A DNA stretch of 35,387 nt from DATGHS01 sp035307785 (GTDB taxonomy: Bacteria > Planctomycetota > Planctomycetia > Gemmatales > Gemmataceae): positions 1-35,387 of the forward strand of contig DATGHS010000282.1 in the NCBI GenBank assembly GCA_035307785.1. The letters run 5' to 3'. Under the pieces are notes generated by a model. That model made no database searches, was not told the DNA's origin, and was given only the letters and a program-made list of their open reading frames with translations. Shown here piece by piece: positions 16,507 to 23,891 of the stretch; within the stretch, counting starts at the first letter, position 1; the number at the start of each line of letters is the position of its first letter. The translations under genes and the position numbers were made by a program.

Positions 16507-17838
16507 ATGCCGAATGCCCCTCAACCCAATCCCGACGTCGTTGTCATCGGCGGCGGACCTGCCGGTTCGACCGTTTCCACGCTTCTCGCCCAGCATGGTC
16601 ATAAAGTGCAGCTATTCGAGCGCGAGCATTTTCCGCGCTTCCATATCGGCGAGTCGCTTATCCCGGAAACGTATTGGGTGCTCAAGCGCCTCAACATGCT
16701 TGAGAAGATGAAAAAGAGCCACTTTCAGAAGAAGTTCAGCGTGCAGTTTGTGAATTCCCAGGGCAAACTCTCGGCCCCATTTTACTTTTGGGATAACAAG
16801 CCGCACGAATGCTCGCAAACCTGGCAGGTCGTCCGAAGCGAATTCGACCAGATGATGCTCAACAACGCCCGCGAGCACGGCGTGCATGCCCACGAAGGCG
16901 TGCGCGTGCTGGACGTCGTGTTCGACGGCAACCGCGCAGTCGGCGTAAGAATTCAGGAAGAAAACGGCACCCAGCGCGAAGTGCGGGCCAAGGTGGTGGT
17001 CGATGCGAGCGGCCAGAGCGGGCTGCTCCAGGCCAGATTCAAACTTCGCATCTGGGACCCGATTCTGAACAAGGGCGCCATCTGGACGTACTACGAAGGT
17101 GCGTATCGGGACACCGGACGCGACGAAGGCGCCACGCTGGTGATCCAGACGCCGAACAAGCAGGGCTGGTTCTGGTACATTCCGCAGCACGACAACATCG
17201 TCAGTGTCGGCGTGGTCGGGCCGTTCGACTACCTGTTCAAGAATCGCGGCACCCACGAGCAAGTTTATTTGGAAGAAGTGGAAAAGACCCAGGCCGTAAA
17301 AGATCGAATCGCCAACGCCAAGCGCATCACCGGCTATTTTGCCACCAAGGATTACTCGTACCGCTCGAAGGAAGTGGCCGGCGATGGCTGGGTGCTGATT
17401 GGCGATGCCTTTGGCTTCCTCGACCCGCTCTATTCCTCCGGCGTCTTGTTGGCACTGAAGTCGGGTGAATACGCCGCCGACGCCATTCACGAAGGTCTCC
17501 AAAAGAACGACCTCTCCGGCAGGCAGCTCGGCAAATGGGGCCCTGAATTCAACCAGGGCATCGACCGCATGCGCCGGCTGGTCTGCGAATACTACGACGG
17601 CTTTAGCTTCGGCCAGTTCGTGAAGAAGTTCCCCAACCTGAAAGGCAAAGTCACCGATTTGCTCATCGGCGACCTATTCACCGACAAGGTGGACGAGGTC
17701 TGGGGACCCATGGAATCGCTCTACCCCGCCGGCAAGACCAAGCCCAAAGGCTGGGACTCCGGCACGCCACCGGAAGTGGCGGCGAACAAGGTAAATGAGC
17801 TATACCTGCCGGAGGACGTGGGCCGGCGGGTGGTGTGA
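16507..17838 (+). CDS. Flavin-dependent halogenase-like FAD monooxygenase
   Basis: This 443-residue FAD enzyme has the nucleotide-binding GGGPAGST at 15-22, the HIGESLIPETY contact after residue 46 and GDAFGFLDPLYSSGV (299-313). The motif WFWYIP at 221-226 fits WxWxIP, which in flavin-dependent halogenases blocks monooxygenase chemistry and marks the family. The FxDPxxSSGV text also matches phenolic halogenases. The enzyme probably halogenates an aromatic or phenolic substrate using reduced flavin, oxygen and halide. A FAD oxidoreductase of the geranylgeranyl-reductase group is the alternative. AAGGAT lies just upstream of the ATG. No flavin reductase, polyketide or peptide synthetase gene is adjacent, so the natural product cannot be named. 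The gene is flanked by a terminator upstream and a lipoprotein downstream. Confidence 0.85.
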   Translation: MPNAPQPNPDVVVIGGGPAGSTVSTLLAQHGHKVQLFEREHFPRFHIGESLIPETYWVLKRLNMLEKMKKSHFQKKFSVQFVNSQGKLSAPFYFWDNKPHECSQTWQVVRSEFDQMMLNNAREHGVHAHEGVRVLDVVFDGNRAVGVRIQEENGTQREVRAKVVVDASGQSGLLQARFKLRIWDPILNKGAIWTYYEGAYRDTGRDEGATLVIQTPNKQGWFWYIPQHDNIVSVGVVGPFDYLFKNRGTHEQVYLEEVEKTQAVKDRIANAKRITGYFATKDYSYRSKEVAGDGWVLIGDAFGFLDPLYSSGVLLALKSGEYAADAIHEGLQKNDLSGRQLGKWGPEFNQGIDRMRRLVCEYYDGFSFGQFVKKFPNLKGKVTDLLIGDLFTDKVDEVWGPMESLYPAGKTKPKGWDSGTPPEVAANKVNELYLPEDVGRRVV

Positions 17839-18018
17839 GGCCGCGCAATAACGCGCCGTGTATCAGATTCCAAAGCCCTGACGCTACCTGCCCCTAATTA
17901 CTCCGCCGGCAGAAACTACTATTGATCTCCGGCATTTCCGTGGTTATTCCCACGCCACTTGGAATCCACAACTCTGGCGTCTGCTTCCCCGTTTTTCGGC
18001 TGCGTGGAGGTGGCCCTA

Positions 18019-18768
18019 ATGCCCCGCAGAGCCTCTATTCTCGTTCTTGCCCTGCTTCTCACGGGTTGTTTCGCGCGCGGGTTCGATCACCCGAGCGTTT
18101 ATACCCATTTGCAGCCCGACCCCATCTCGAATATGGATGAGGAGATTGTCAAGGTGGGTTTGTTGCGCCCGCAGTTGACATTCCCCTGCCGGATTGCTGT
18201 TTATCTACCGCCTTCTGTCAATGGGCAATGGACTTCGAAAGAAAAAGACTTCGTCGAGGCCTGGGCTACTTCACTGAAAACCGAAGGAATCGCGGCCGAC
18301 ATGTTTTTGATGTCCGATCTTTTCACGAATGGCAATACGGGTGATACTTCCAAGGGGCCCACGCTGAAAGACCTGCGCGTGGCGGCTGCGAAGCACGGGG
18401 CCAATGCTTTGTTGGTCATCCAGGGTGAATGCGAGGTAGCCAGCTATCAGAATCCGGCGGCGGTCCTGAACCTTACGGTGGTGGGAGGATATCTCGTGCC
18501 GGGCAGCCACCGTGATGCGCTTGTGACGCTCCAGGGTGCGCTGGTCGATGTCAGCAACGGTTTCCTGTACACGTCAGTCGAGTCGCAAGGCGATGGTAAA
18601 ATCATCCGGCCAACGTTCATCGTTCAAGACAAGCCGGCTATCGACAAGGCAAAACTCAAAGCCCTCGAGAACTTCGGGCCCGAGTTATTGAAACGCATGC
18701 GCAATGTGTATGCGAGCTTCGGCCCGGCTTCCGCGCCTGTGGTGCACGCCAACCATATGCAGAAATGA
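18019..18768 (+). CDS. Putative lipoprotein, function unknown
   Basis: The 249-residue protein has a clear lipoprotein signal: MPRRASILVLALLLTGC, with LTGC and the lipidated Cys17. The mature part holds RIAVYLPPSVNGQW, a helix (EAWATSLKTEGIAADMFLM) and ANALLVIQGECEV. A beta-rich stretch follows (AAVLNLTVVGGYLVPG, LVTLQGALVDVSNGFLYTSVE). It may be a surface- or periplasm-anchored domain similar in plan to the lipoprotein-like gene at 5541, but no family is recognised. The ATG at 18019 has GGAGG about 9 bases upstream. The longer frame from 17959 would place the signal peptide internally and is rejected. The roughly 180 bp before it and 244 bp after it hold no gene that I can support. Confidence 0.8.
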   Translation: MPRRASILVLALLLTGCFARGFDHPSVYTHLQPDPISNMDEEIVKVGLLRPQLTFPCRIAVYLPPSVNGQWTSKEKDFVEAWATSLKTEGIAADMFLMSDLFTNGNTGDTSKGPTLKDLRVAAAKHGANALLVIQGECEVASYQNPAAVLNLTVVGGYLVPGSHRDALVTLQGALVDVSNGFLYTSVESQGDGKIIRPTFIVQDKPAIDKAKLKALENFGPELLKRMRNVYASFGPASAPVVHANHMQK

Positions 18769-19012
18769 CGAGATCTGTCGCCCCTTTCGATTGCGGACCA
18801 AGCGGTTGACCACAGCTCTTTTGAATTTTTTTCCAAGCGGAATATCTTCTTCTATCATTAGCAGGCGAAACGCACATTTCTGACATCCATCGTACGCCGG
18901 TGATTTTTCTCGGCAAAGAGATTTCCCGCCATTTTCATTTGCATTTTCCAAACGGGATCGTATCTTCGATTAGTGTACATTTGTTCCGTTCGCCTCTTTG
19001 GACCCGCCTCCC

Positions 19013-19648
19013 ATGCGTCGAATCATCTTTATCGCCTGTTTGCTTCTCACCCCATTGTCGCCAGCGCAAGCGCCGCAGGCCAGTTTCATCAATAGCCGCG
19101 AGCATGAGGGCGAAGCGCTCACCTGCGATTTGCCGGCGGCGCAGCAGATCAAAAACATCGGCAGTGCCGTGGATGGGCAGGGCATGTGCGTCATGTCGAG
19201 CATCGAAATGGCAGCACGCTGGCAGGGGCTCGAACAATTGCGCGGGCTGCGCGATTGGTGCGCCCGGCAGCCCGGCGGAGCGTATCCCGGCAAGGTGGAT
19301 CAGCAAATTCGTGCGTTTTGTGCCGCCCGCAAGATACCGGCCCCGGATTACTTGCAATATGAAGGCCGCGATCCGGGGCCAATCTTGCAGCTATGCGACC
19401 GTACCGGCCGCATGTCCTGCATGACCTATGGCTACTCGCCACGCTACGGCGGCACCATCGCCCACATGACCTGCTGCCCGAAGTACAACGGCCGCTGGGC
19501 CGTCTGTCTCGACAACAATTTCCCGGGCGAAGACCGCTATGAATGGATGTCGCTTGAAGAATTGCTGCGCCGCATCAAGCATCCCAGCGGCAGCGGCTGG
19601 CTCTTCGTCTGGCTCGCGACACCACCACCTCCTGTGCCGCACAATTGA
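19013..19648 (+). CDS. Secreted papain-fold (C39-like) cysteine peptidase-like protein
   Basis: The 211-residue protein has a signal peptide (MRRIIFIACLLLTPLSPAQA, with cleavage near 20). A Cys-His-Asn pattern of a papain-like fold is visible: GQGMCVMSSIEMAARW (Cys59), GGTIAHMTCC (His151) and CLDNNFPGEDRYEWMS (Asn168). Gln56, three residues before Cys59, could form the oxyanion hole. It is therefore a candidate secreted peptidase or transglutaminase-like enzyme, but no exact family match is claimed. Several additional cysteines (CC at 154-155, Cys165) suggest disulfides. It is first in a plus-strand run with a thioredoxin-like anchored protein and a small single-pass protein. The ATG at 19013 starts directly with the signal peptide. 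The TTG at 18998 is unnecessary. Confidence 0.72.
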   Translation: MRRIIFIACLLLTPLSPAQAPQASFINSREHEGEALTCDLPAAQQIKNIGSAVDGQGMCVMSSIEMAARWQGLEQLRGLRDWCARQPGGAYPGKVDQQIRAFCAARKIPAPDYLQYEGRDPGPILQLCDRTGRMSCMTYGYSPRYGGTIAHMTCCPKYNGRWAVCLDNNFPGEDRYEWMSLEELLRRIKHPSGSGWLFVWLATPPPPVPHN

Positions 19649-19690
19649 TTTGTTTTCGCGTCGACTCAAATCTGAAATTACAAATCCGAA

Positions 19691-19784
19691 ATCCGAAACA
19701 AATCCAAAATCCCAAATCCAAATGACCTCGACAACCTGGCTCACGTTTCGAATTTTGTGTTTTGAATTCGGATTTGTTTCGGAT
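19691..19784. repeat. Inverted repeat with 15-bp perfect core between cassette genes
   Basis: ATCCGAAACAAATCC at 19691-19705 is perfectly complementary to 19770-19784, with a 64-nt AT-rich interior. Weaker pairing extends outward. It occupies the 183-bp gap between the peptidase-like gene and the thioredoxin-like gene, a gap distinctly richer in A and T than its surroundings. Confidence 0.75.
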
Positions 19785-19831
19785 CTCGATATTCGGAGTT
19801 GGAGGTTCTTTCTACTCATGAGGTTCACACC

Positions 19832-20653
19832 ATGTTCACTCCCTTTCTTGCCGCCGTTCTGGCGGCTGCACAGTGTCCGGGCGGGTCGTGTCCGCTGCCG
19901 GCTCGCACTGTCACTCCGGTGCGCATTGAATGGCGCAGCCGGGATGATGAACCGCAACAGACGTACTTGTTTCTCGATGGCCGGCAAGCGGGCGGCTATG
20001 ATGTCGAGCGCGACGAGTGGCGAAGCTTCGATGCCGATAAGAACGACTGGAGCGAACCGCAAGCGCTTTTCCCGCGTCGTTGCGTCGGCGCCGCCGGCGA
20101 AGTCGTTGCCAACTTCGGCATTATGCAGACGAAGCTGAACGGCTCGGCTTCGCATCACTCCATCAATGGCCGAAGCGTTACCGAGGAGGACGCCCTGGCC
20201 GCACTCCAAGGCAAATTGACCGACGATTCGCAGAAACTGCGGCTCACCATCATCGGGCCGGATGACAAGCGACGGGCAGTGCTGGCCGATTGGAATGCGA
20301 ATCCCAGCTTGAGGGCGCTTAAAGACAAAGTACTGGTGCAAGGCTACGATCCGGGGCATTGGGCCGTTGCCAATTCGGGCTTCCGCACTAGCGGCCAGCC
20401 GACGATTTACTTGCAAGCGCCCGATGGCAAAGTCCTGCACCGGCAGGATGAATACCGAGGGCCGGACAAGCTGGCCGAGGCGATTCGTAAGGCCGATCCG
20501 AATTACCAGCCGAATAATGATCCGGATTTGAACAAGAATAACCCGCCGCCTGCTTCACCTTCGTTCGACCTGTCTCGCGTTCCTGGCTGGTGCTGCGCTG
20601 CGGGTGCAGCCGGGGCCGCATTTCTCATCCTTCGCAGGAGAAAACGCTCATGA
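19832..20653 (+). CDS. Exported protein with thioredoxin-like region and C-terminal membrane anchor
   Basis: This 273-residue protein starts with a short hydrophobic signal (MFTPFLAAVLAAA), then CPGGSCPLPA. Residues about 166-223 (KVLVQGYDPGH, GQPTIYLQAPDGKVLHR, DKLAEAIRKADPNY) follow the strand-helix plan of a thioredoxin fold, but no CxxC is present in that part. A proline/asparagine-rich linker (225-245) leads to a hydrophobic segment and basic tail, GWCCAAGAAGAAFLILRRRKRS, like a tail anchor. It is therefore probably tethered outside the cytoplasm. The ATG of the next gene overlaps its stop (ATGA at 20650), so the two are translationally coupled. The ATG at 19832 is chosen as the start of the signal. 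Confidence 0.72.
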   Translation: MFTPFLAAVLAAAQCPGGSCPLPARTVTPVRIEWRSRDDEPQQTYLFLDGRQAGGYDVERDEWRSFDADKNDWSEPQALFPRRCVGAAGEVVANFGIMQTKLNGSASHHSINGRSVTEEDALAALQGKLTDDSQKLRLTIIGPDDKRRAVLADWNANPSLRALKDKVLVQGYDPGHWAVANSGFRTSGQPTIYLQAPDGKVLHRQDEYRGPDKLAEAIRKADPNYQPNNDPDLNKNNPPPASPSFDLSRVPGWCCAAGAAGAAFLILRRRKRS

Positions 20654-20976
20654 ACCTGACGCCTGAATTTTGGTACGCCCTGGCCACCGGGGCCGCAACG
20701 CTGTTGGTGAGTGCCGCGCATGTTCGCGGTTACAAACTGCCGGTGATTGAACAACTGCTCGACTTGCTGCACGGCACGTCGCCGAACAATCCGCACAGTG
20801 TGCCGCCCATGCCGCCGGTCCTGCCGGCGCCGGCGAATGCGCAACCGCTCACGCTGGCATCGATTCTCGAGGAGATTCGCAAGCGCTTGCCGCATCCGGA
20901 TGATGCGAAGAACGCGCCGCCGCAGGTGGTACCCCAAGCGGATGGCAGCTTCGTTGTGAAATTGCCAGGGAAATGA
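20650..20976 (+). CDS. Small single-pass membrane protein with proline-rich tail
   Basis: This 108-residue protein has a membrane segment at about 8-26 (FWYALATGAATLLVSAA) and a stretch VIEQLLDLLHG. A Pro/Ala/Asn-rich linker follows (NNPHSVPPMPPVLPAPANA). The C-terminal domain has a helix (LTLASILEEIRKRLP) and the phrase ADGSFVVKLPGK. The plan, one N-terminal helix and a short soluble end, resembles small phage-type holin or spanin-like proteins, but this is not an assignment. It starts at the ATG at 20650 inside ATGA, overlapping the stop of the preceding gene by four bases, with AGGAG upstream. A strong terminator follows directly. Confidence 0.75.
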   Translation: MNLTPEFWYALATGAATLLVSAAHVRGYKLPVIEQLLDLLHGTSPNNPHSVPPMPPVLPAPANAQPLTLASILEEIRKRLPHPDDAKNAPPQVVPQADGSFVVKLPGK

Positions 20977-20986
20977 GTAATTCCGC

Positions 20987-21028
20987 GCAAAGCCCAGGGA
21001 CTGCCGTCCCTGGGCTTTGCTTGTTTTT
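20987..21028 (+). terminator. Strong intrinsic terminator ending the cassette
   Basis: A perfect 15-bp stem (20987-21001 with 21006-21020) with loop TGCC is followed by TTGTTTTT. It lies 11 bp after the stop of the small membrane protein and before the convergent gene at 21046. Confidence 0.93.
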
Positions 21029-21045
21029 GCGTTTTCAGGAACTGA

Positions 21046-21507
21046 TCAACTCGAACTCGAATGCACGATGCCCGTCCAGGACAAAATTGCGGCGAGCGTT
21101 ATCAACAGGCAGCACACCAGCGGAATCCACAGGCCGATCATGTGTACCACGCTGTAGGTCGGCCAAATACCACTTTGTTCCAAGAGTTTTCCAACTTCAG
21201 CGACCGGATGTTTATCAATGCGATGCAGGATTTGCAGAATCACCAGCAACTTCACGCGCGCCCGGTAAATTGGCAGAAACATGGCAAAGGAGACGAGCGA
21301 ACCGATGGTGAGGAGGACGCACAGGTGCTGCTGGGACCGGGCGGTGACCGCGCCGCCAATGGCCAATGAAAAAAAGAGGATGAAGAAGTGGAAACCGCGG
21401 TACATCAGGTCTTCCTGAAATGCGCGCTCCTGGCTCAGGTTCCACTTATTCGGCTCATCCTTGTAAGCTTGCGCAATTTCATCAACAAGCTTGTCGGTCA
21501 GCGGCAT
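21046..21507 (-). CDS. Small multi-pass membrane protein downstream of queE
   Basis: The 153-residue protein has a charged N-terminus (MPLTDKLVDEIAQAYKDEPNKWNL) and three probable membrane segments at about 38-56, 62-80 and 121-143. A cytoplasmic linker between the second and third contains ILQILHRIDKHPVAEVGKLLE. I do not recognise the family. It starts 12 bp after the queE stop on the same strand, so it is probably co-transcribed, but that does not imply a part in deazaguanine synthesis. It ends convergently to the upstream terminator. Confidence 0.75.
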   Translation of the reverse strand: MPLTDKLVDEIAQAYKDEPNKWNLSQERAFQEDLMYRGFHFFILFFSLAIGGAVTARSQQHLCVLLTIGSLVSFAMFLPIYRARVKLLVILQILHRIDKHPVAEVGKLLEQSGIWPTYSVVHMIGLWIPLVCCLLITLAAILSWTGIVHSSSS

Positions 21508-21519
21508 GGCGAACTCACT

Positions 21520-22212
21520 TCAGACTCCGCGTGTTTCCGGCGGCCAGATATACTTGTGCATTTGCAACTGCAGGCGCACTTGCAACCCCGAGGCGAGTAG
21601 CCATTCGGCCATTAGCAGCGGCGTAACGTCAGCAAACGCACCACTGAGCAACACTTCGAAGCGCTGGTCGAGATGATATTCGCGGATCGTCTGCGCAGTC
21701 CACTCGAAATCGCGCCTGGAAGCAATCACGAATTTGATCTGATCGGTCGGTTTCAAGATATCGAGATTGGCCCAACGGTTATTCTCGCATTCGCCGCTAT
21801 TGGGACACTTCAAGTCCATGATAATGTGTACACGTCGGTCCACCGGCCCAATGTCGTGCGCCCCGCTGGTTTCCACAAGCACGGTACGGCCCGCGTCGGC
21901 CAGCTGCGTCATTAGTGGAAAGACTTCGGCTTGTAGCAATGGCTCGCCGCCGGTAACTTCTACGAGCGGGCACTGATAGGCCAGTGCTTGCCGGACGACT
22001 TCTTCCAGCGGCATGGGCTTACCTTCCTTGAATGCGTGCGGCGTATCGCACCAGACGCAGCGGGCATCGCAAACCGAAAGGCGCACGAAGACGCACGGCA
22101 GCCCGGCAAAAGTTGATTCGCCCTGGATGCTGCGATAGATTTCGTGAATTAGCAATTGCCCTGCCGGCTTGCCAATGAGCGGCAACAGCCGTTGGGCCTG
22201 GACGCTAGACAT
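21520..22212 (-). CDS. queE: 7-carboxy-7-deazaguanine synthase, radical SAM enzyme
   Basis: The enzyme rearranges 6-carboxytetrahydropterin to 7-carboxy-7-deazaguanine, an intermediate of preQ0, queuosine and archaeosine, using S-adenosylmethionine and a [4Fe-4S] cluster. The cluster motif CDARCVWCDT gives the CxxxCxxC pattern (Cys48, Cys52, Cys55). Other QueE features are the upstream YRSIQGESTFAGLPCVFVRL, VEVTGGEPLLQ and VETSGA. With 230 residues it is a normal QueE length. The ATG at 22212 is used: the longer frame to 22293 adds 27 residues with no family character, and its start would overlap the divergent gene's leader. No queC, queD or queF gene lies in the window. The next gene on the same strand is an unknown membrane protein. 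Confidence 0.95.
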   Translation of the reverse strand: MSSVQAQRLLPLIGKPAGQLLIHEIYRSIQGESTFAGLPCVFVRLSVCDARCVWCDTPHAFKEGKPMPLEEVVRQALAYQCPLVEVTGGEPLLQAEVFPLMTQLADAGRTVLVETSGAHDIGPVDRRVHIIMDLKCPNSGECENNRWANLDILKPTDQIKFVIASRRDFEWTAQTIREYHLDQRFEVLLSGAFADVTPLLMAEWLLASGLQVRLQLQMHKYIWPPETRGV

Positions 22213-22314
22213 AACACCGCACCGATCTGCGCACCGGCGGCTTCTGGCCACCGTTACACCAATTTGTTGAATACATATCATTATTGTAGCCACGTGGCTT
22301 TGGAATTCGCACGG

Positions 22315-23373
22315 ATGAGAACCACAGGTTTTTTATTGCTGCTGCCCTTGCTCCTCGCAGCGGAGCCACCGAAGCCGGAAGCGAGCCGGGTTTCGCTCGA
22401 CCCGTCGGCCAAAACCGTGGCTGAGGCGGCCGCGAGCGTCAGTAAGCAAGCGAACATTCCCATCGACGTTAGCCGCGCGCTAACCGACAAGCCGGTGAGG
22501 CTGACGCTGCAAAATGTGCCATTCTGGGAAGCGCTCGATCAGCTCGCCAAGGCTTCCAACCATCGCTTAAGTATCAGCGCCCAGGGAAGCAAGATTGCGC
22601 TGTTCGGCGGTCCAAGCGAAGAGTACGGCCAGGCGCCGGTTGATGTGCAAGGGCCGTTTCGCTTTTCCGGTCGCAAGACGCTGGGCAAAATCGATCTCGA
22701 GACCGGGCAATCGACCACGGAAGTGGACATCGACATTGTATGGGAACCGCGCTTCAAGGCGTTTTACGCCGAGGTGCCGCCGAAGTCTCTCTCGGCTTGG
22801 GATAATGACGACAAGCCATTGCAAGTAGCCGGCGAAGGGAGCGGGAAATTGCCCGTGACTGGCACTGCGGTCGAGATCACGGCCCGGCTCAACGGCGTGC
22901 CGCGCGCGGTCAAACGGATTGGCCGCCTCGAAGGCGAAATTCACTTCACAGGCACCACACAAATGCTTCAGTTCTCCTTCGCCGCTGATGCGACCGGCGA
23001 TGCCGCAACAAGCAAAAAGGAAGATATCTCCGCCACGCTGAAACAATTCGAAAAAAAAGGCCGGATTTGGACTGCGCTGATCGAATTCGATTATCCGAAA
23101 GGCGGGCCGGAGTTCGAGAGCTTTCAGTCATTCCTGCTCGACAATCAATGCTGGCTGGTACATCGTGACGGGCGGCGGTTTTTGAATCAAGGCTTGTTTG
23201 AATTGTTGGGCGAGCACAATGGAAAATATCCGGTCGCATATCGCTTTGTCGAGAATGAAAAAACCGGCTTCGTCATCGGCAATCCGAAGGACTGGCAAGT
23301 GGTCCTGCGCACGCCGGGTAGGATTACCACGGTGCCGGTGAAGTTCCGGCTCAACAACATCGCGTTGCCATAG
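22315..23373 (+). CDS. Secreted protein with STN-like domain
   Basis: This 352-residue protein has a signal peptide (MRTTGFLLLLPLLLAAEP). After it, residues about 33-95 resemble the STN domain found at the N-terminus of secretins and TonB receptors (TVAEAAASVSKQANIPIDVSRAL, LTLQNVPFWEALDQLAKASN). The following part is beta-rich and includes VDIDIVWEPRFKAFYAEV, and a C-terminal part has VAYRFVENEK and a domain ending in VPVKFRLNNI. It is probably periplasmic or outer-membrane associated. I do not know its partner, and a secretin pore domain is not evident. The ATG at 22315 is the natural start of the signal peptide. The gap to the divergent queE (22213-22314) is short and AT-rich and may hold both promoters. 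SET gene follows 9 bp downstream. Confidence 0.78.
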   Translation: MRTTGFLLLLPLLLAAEPPKPEASRVSLDPSAKTVAEAAASVSKQANIPIDVSRALTDKPVRLTLQNVPFWEALDQLAKASNHRLSISAQGSKIALFGGPSEEYGQAPVDVQGPFRFSGRKTLGKIDLETGQSTTEVDIDIVWEPRFKAFYAEVPPKSLSAWDNDDKPLQVAGEGSGKLPVTGTAVEITARLNGVPRAVKRIGRLEGEIHFTGTTQMLQFSFAADATGDAATSKKEDISATLKQFEKKGRIWTALIEFDYPKGGPEFESFQSFLLDNQCWLVHRDGRRFLNQGLFELLGEHNGKYPVAYRFVENEKTGFVIGNPKDWQVVLRTPGRITTVPVKFRLNNIALP

Positions 23374-23382
23374 AGGGCGAAC

Positions 23383-23739
23383 ATGCTGATTGTTCGAACA
23401 TATCTCGCGCCCAGCAAAATAAACGGGCTTGGCGTTTTTGCCAGAGAATTCATTTCGGCCGGCTCGGTGGTGTGGGAATTCACACCGGAACTCGATTTAG
23501 AGTACCGGATCGATGTGCAGCCGCGGCGGGTTCAAGAATACTTGCGGCACTATGGGAGCGAGGTGGAGCCGGGCGTTTTTTTGCTCTGCGGCGACAACGC
23601 GCGCTTCATGAACCATTGTGAGAATCCCAATATCTCCGGAGCCGAAAATCCAAATATCGCTTTGCGCGAGATCGCTGCCGGCGAAGAGATCACCTGTAAC
23701 TACGCGGAGTTCGATCTGGCTTTTAAGGGATCGTTTTGA
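23383..23739 (+). CDS. Stand-alone SET-domain protein
   Basis: The 118-residue protein contains the SET fold with its signature motifs. GLGVFA (15-20) binds the cofactor, RFMNHCENPN (74-83) matches the NHS-like RFxNHxxxPN pattern, and GEEITCNY (100-107) provides the catalytic tyrosine, Tyr107. SET enzymes transfer a methyl group from S-adenosylmethionine to lysine side chains. The substrate could be a ribosomal or DNA-binding protein, but no target can be named. The post-SET cysteines of eukaryotic enzymes are absent, and the post-motif tail is short. The sequence holds two NPNI-type units in tandem (residues 81-91). It is 9 bp from the preceding STN-like gene, so co-transcription is likely. 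No histone-like gene is near. Confidence 0.9.
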   Translation: MLIVRTYLAPSKINGLGVFAREFISAGSVVWEFTPELDLEYRIDVQPRRVQEYLRHYGSEVEPGVFLLCGDNARFMNHCENPNISGAENPNIALREIAAGEEITCNYAEFDLAFKGSF

Positions 23740-23891
23740 ATTGAACCCAAGAGCCAGTCAAGGCCATCAATTGAACTTGCTCCAATTCCCGCAAACCGTT
23801 AATTTCCTCTCGCTGCCGGCGTAGACCTCGACTCGCGAATCACGTCCGGTCAAGTCAAAGCTGTTTCCCTCCACGGAATGGAGAATGCCCC

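Noticed and set aside
18769..19012. Small gene or RNA in the AT-richer 244-bp gap
   Set aside because: No frame with a plausible start and product and no cloverleaf or strong hairpin was found. It may only hold the promoter of the peptidase-like gene.
19391..20440. Minus-strand open frame of 349 codons across the cassette
   Set aside because: It is a shadow of two plus-strand genes with signal peptides and crosses their AT-rich gap and inverted repeat.
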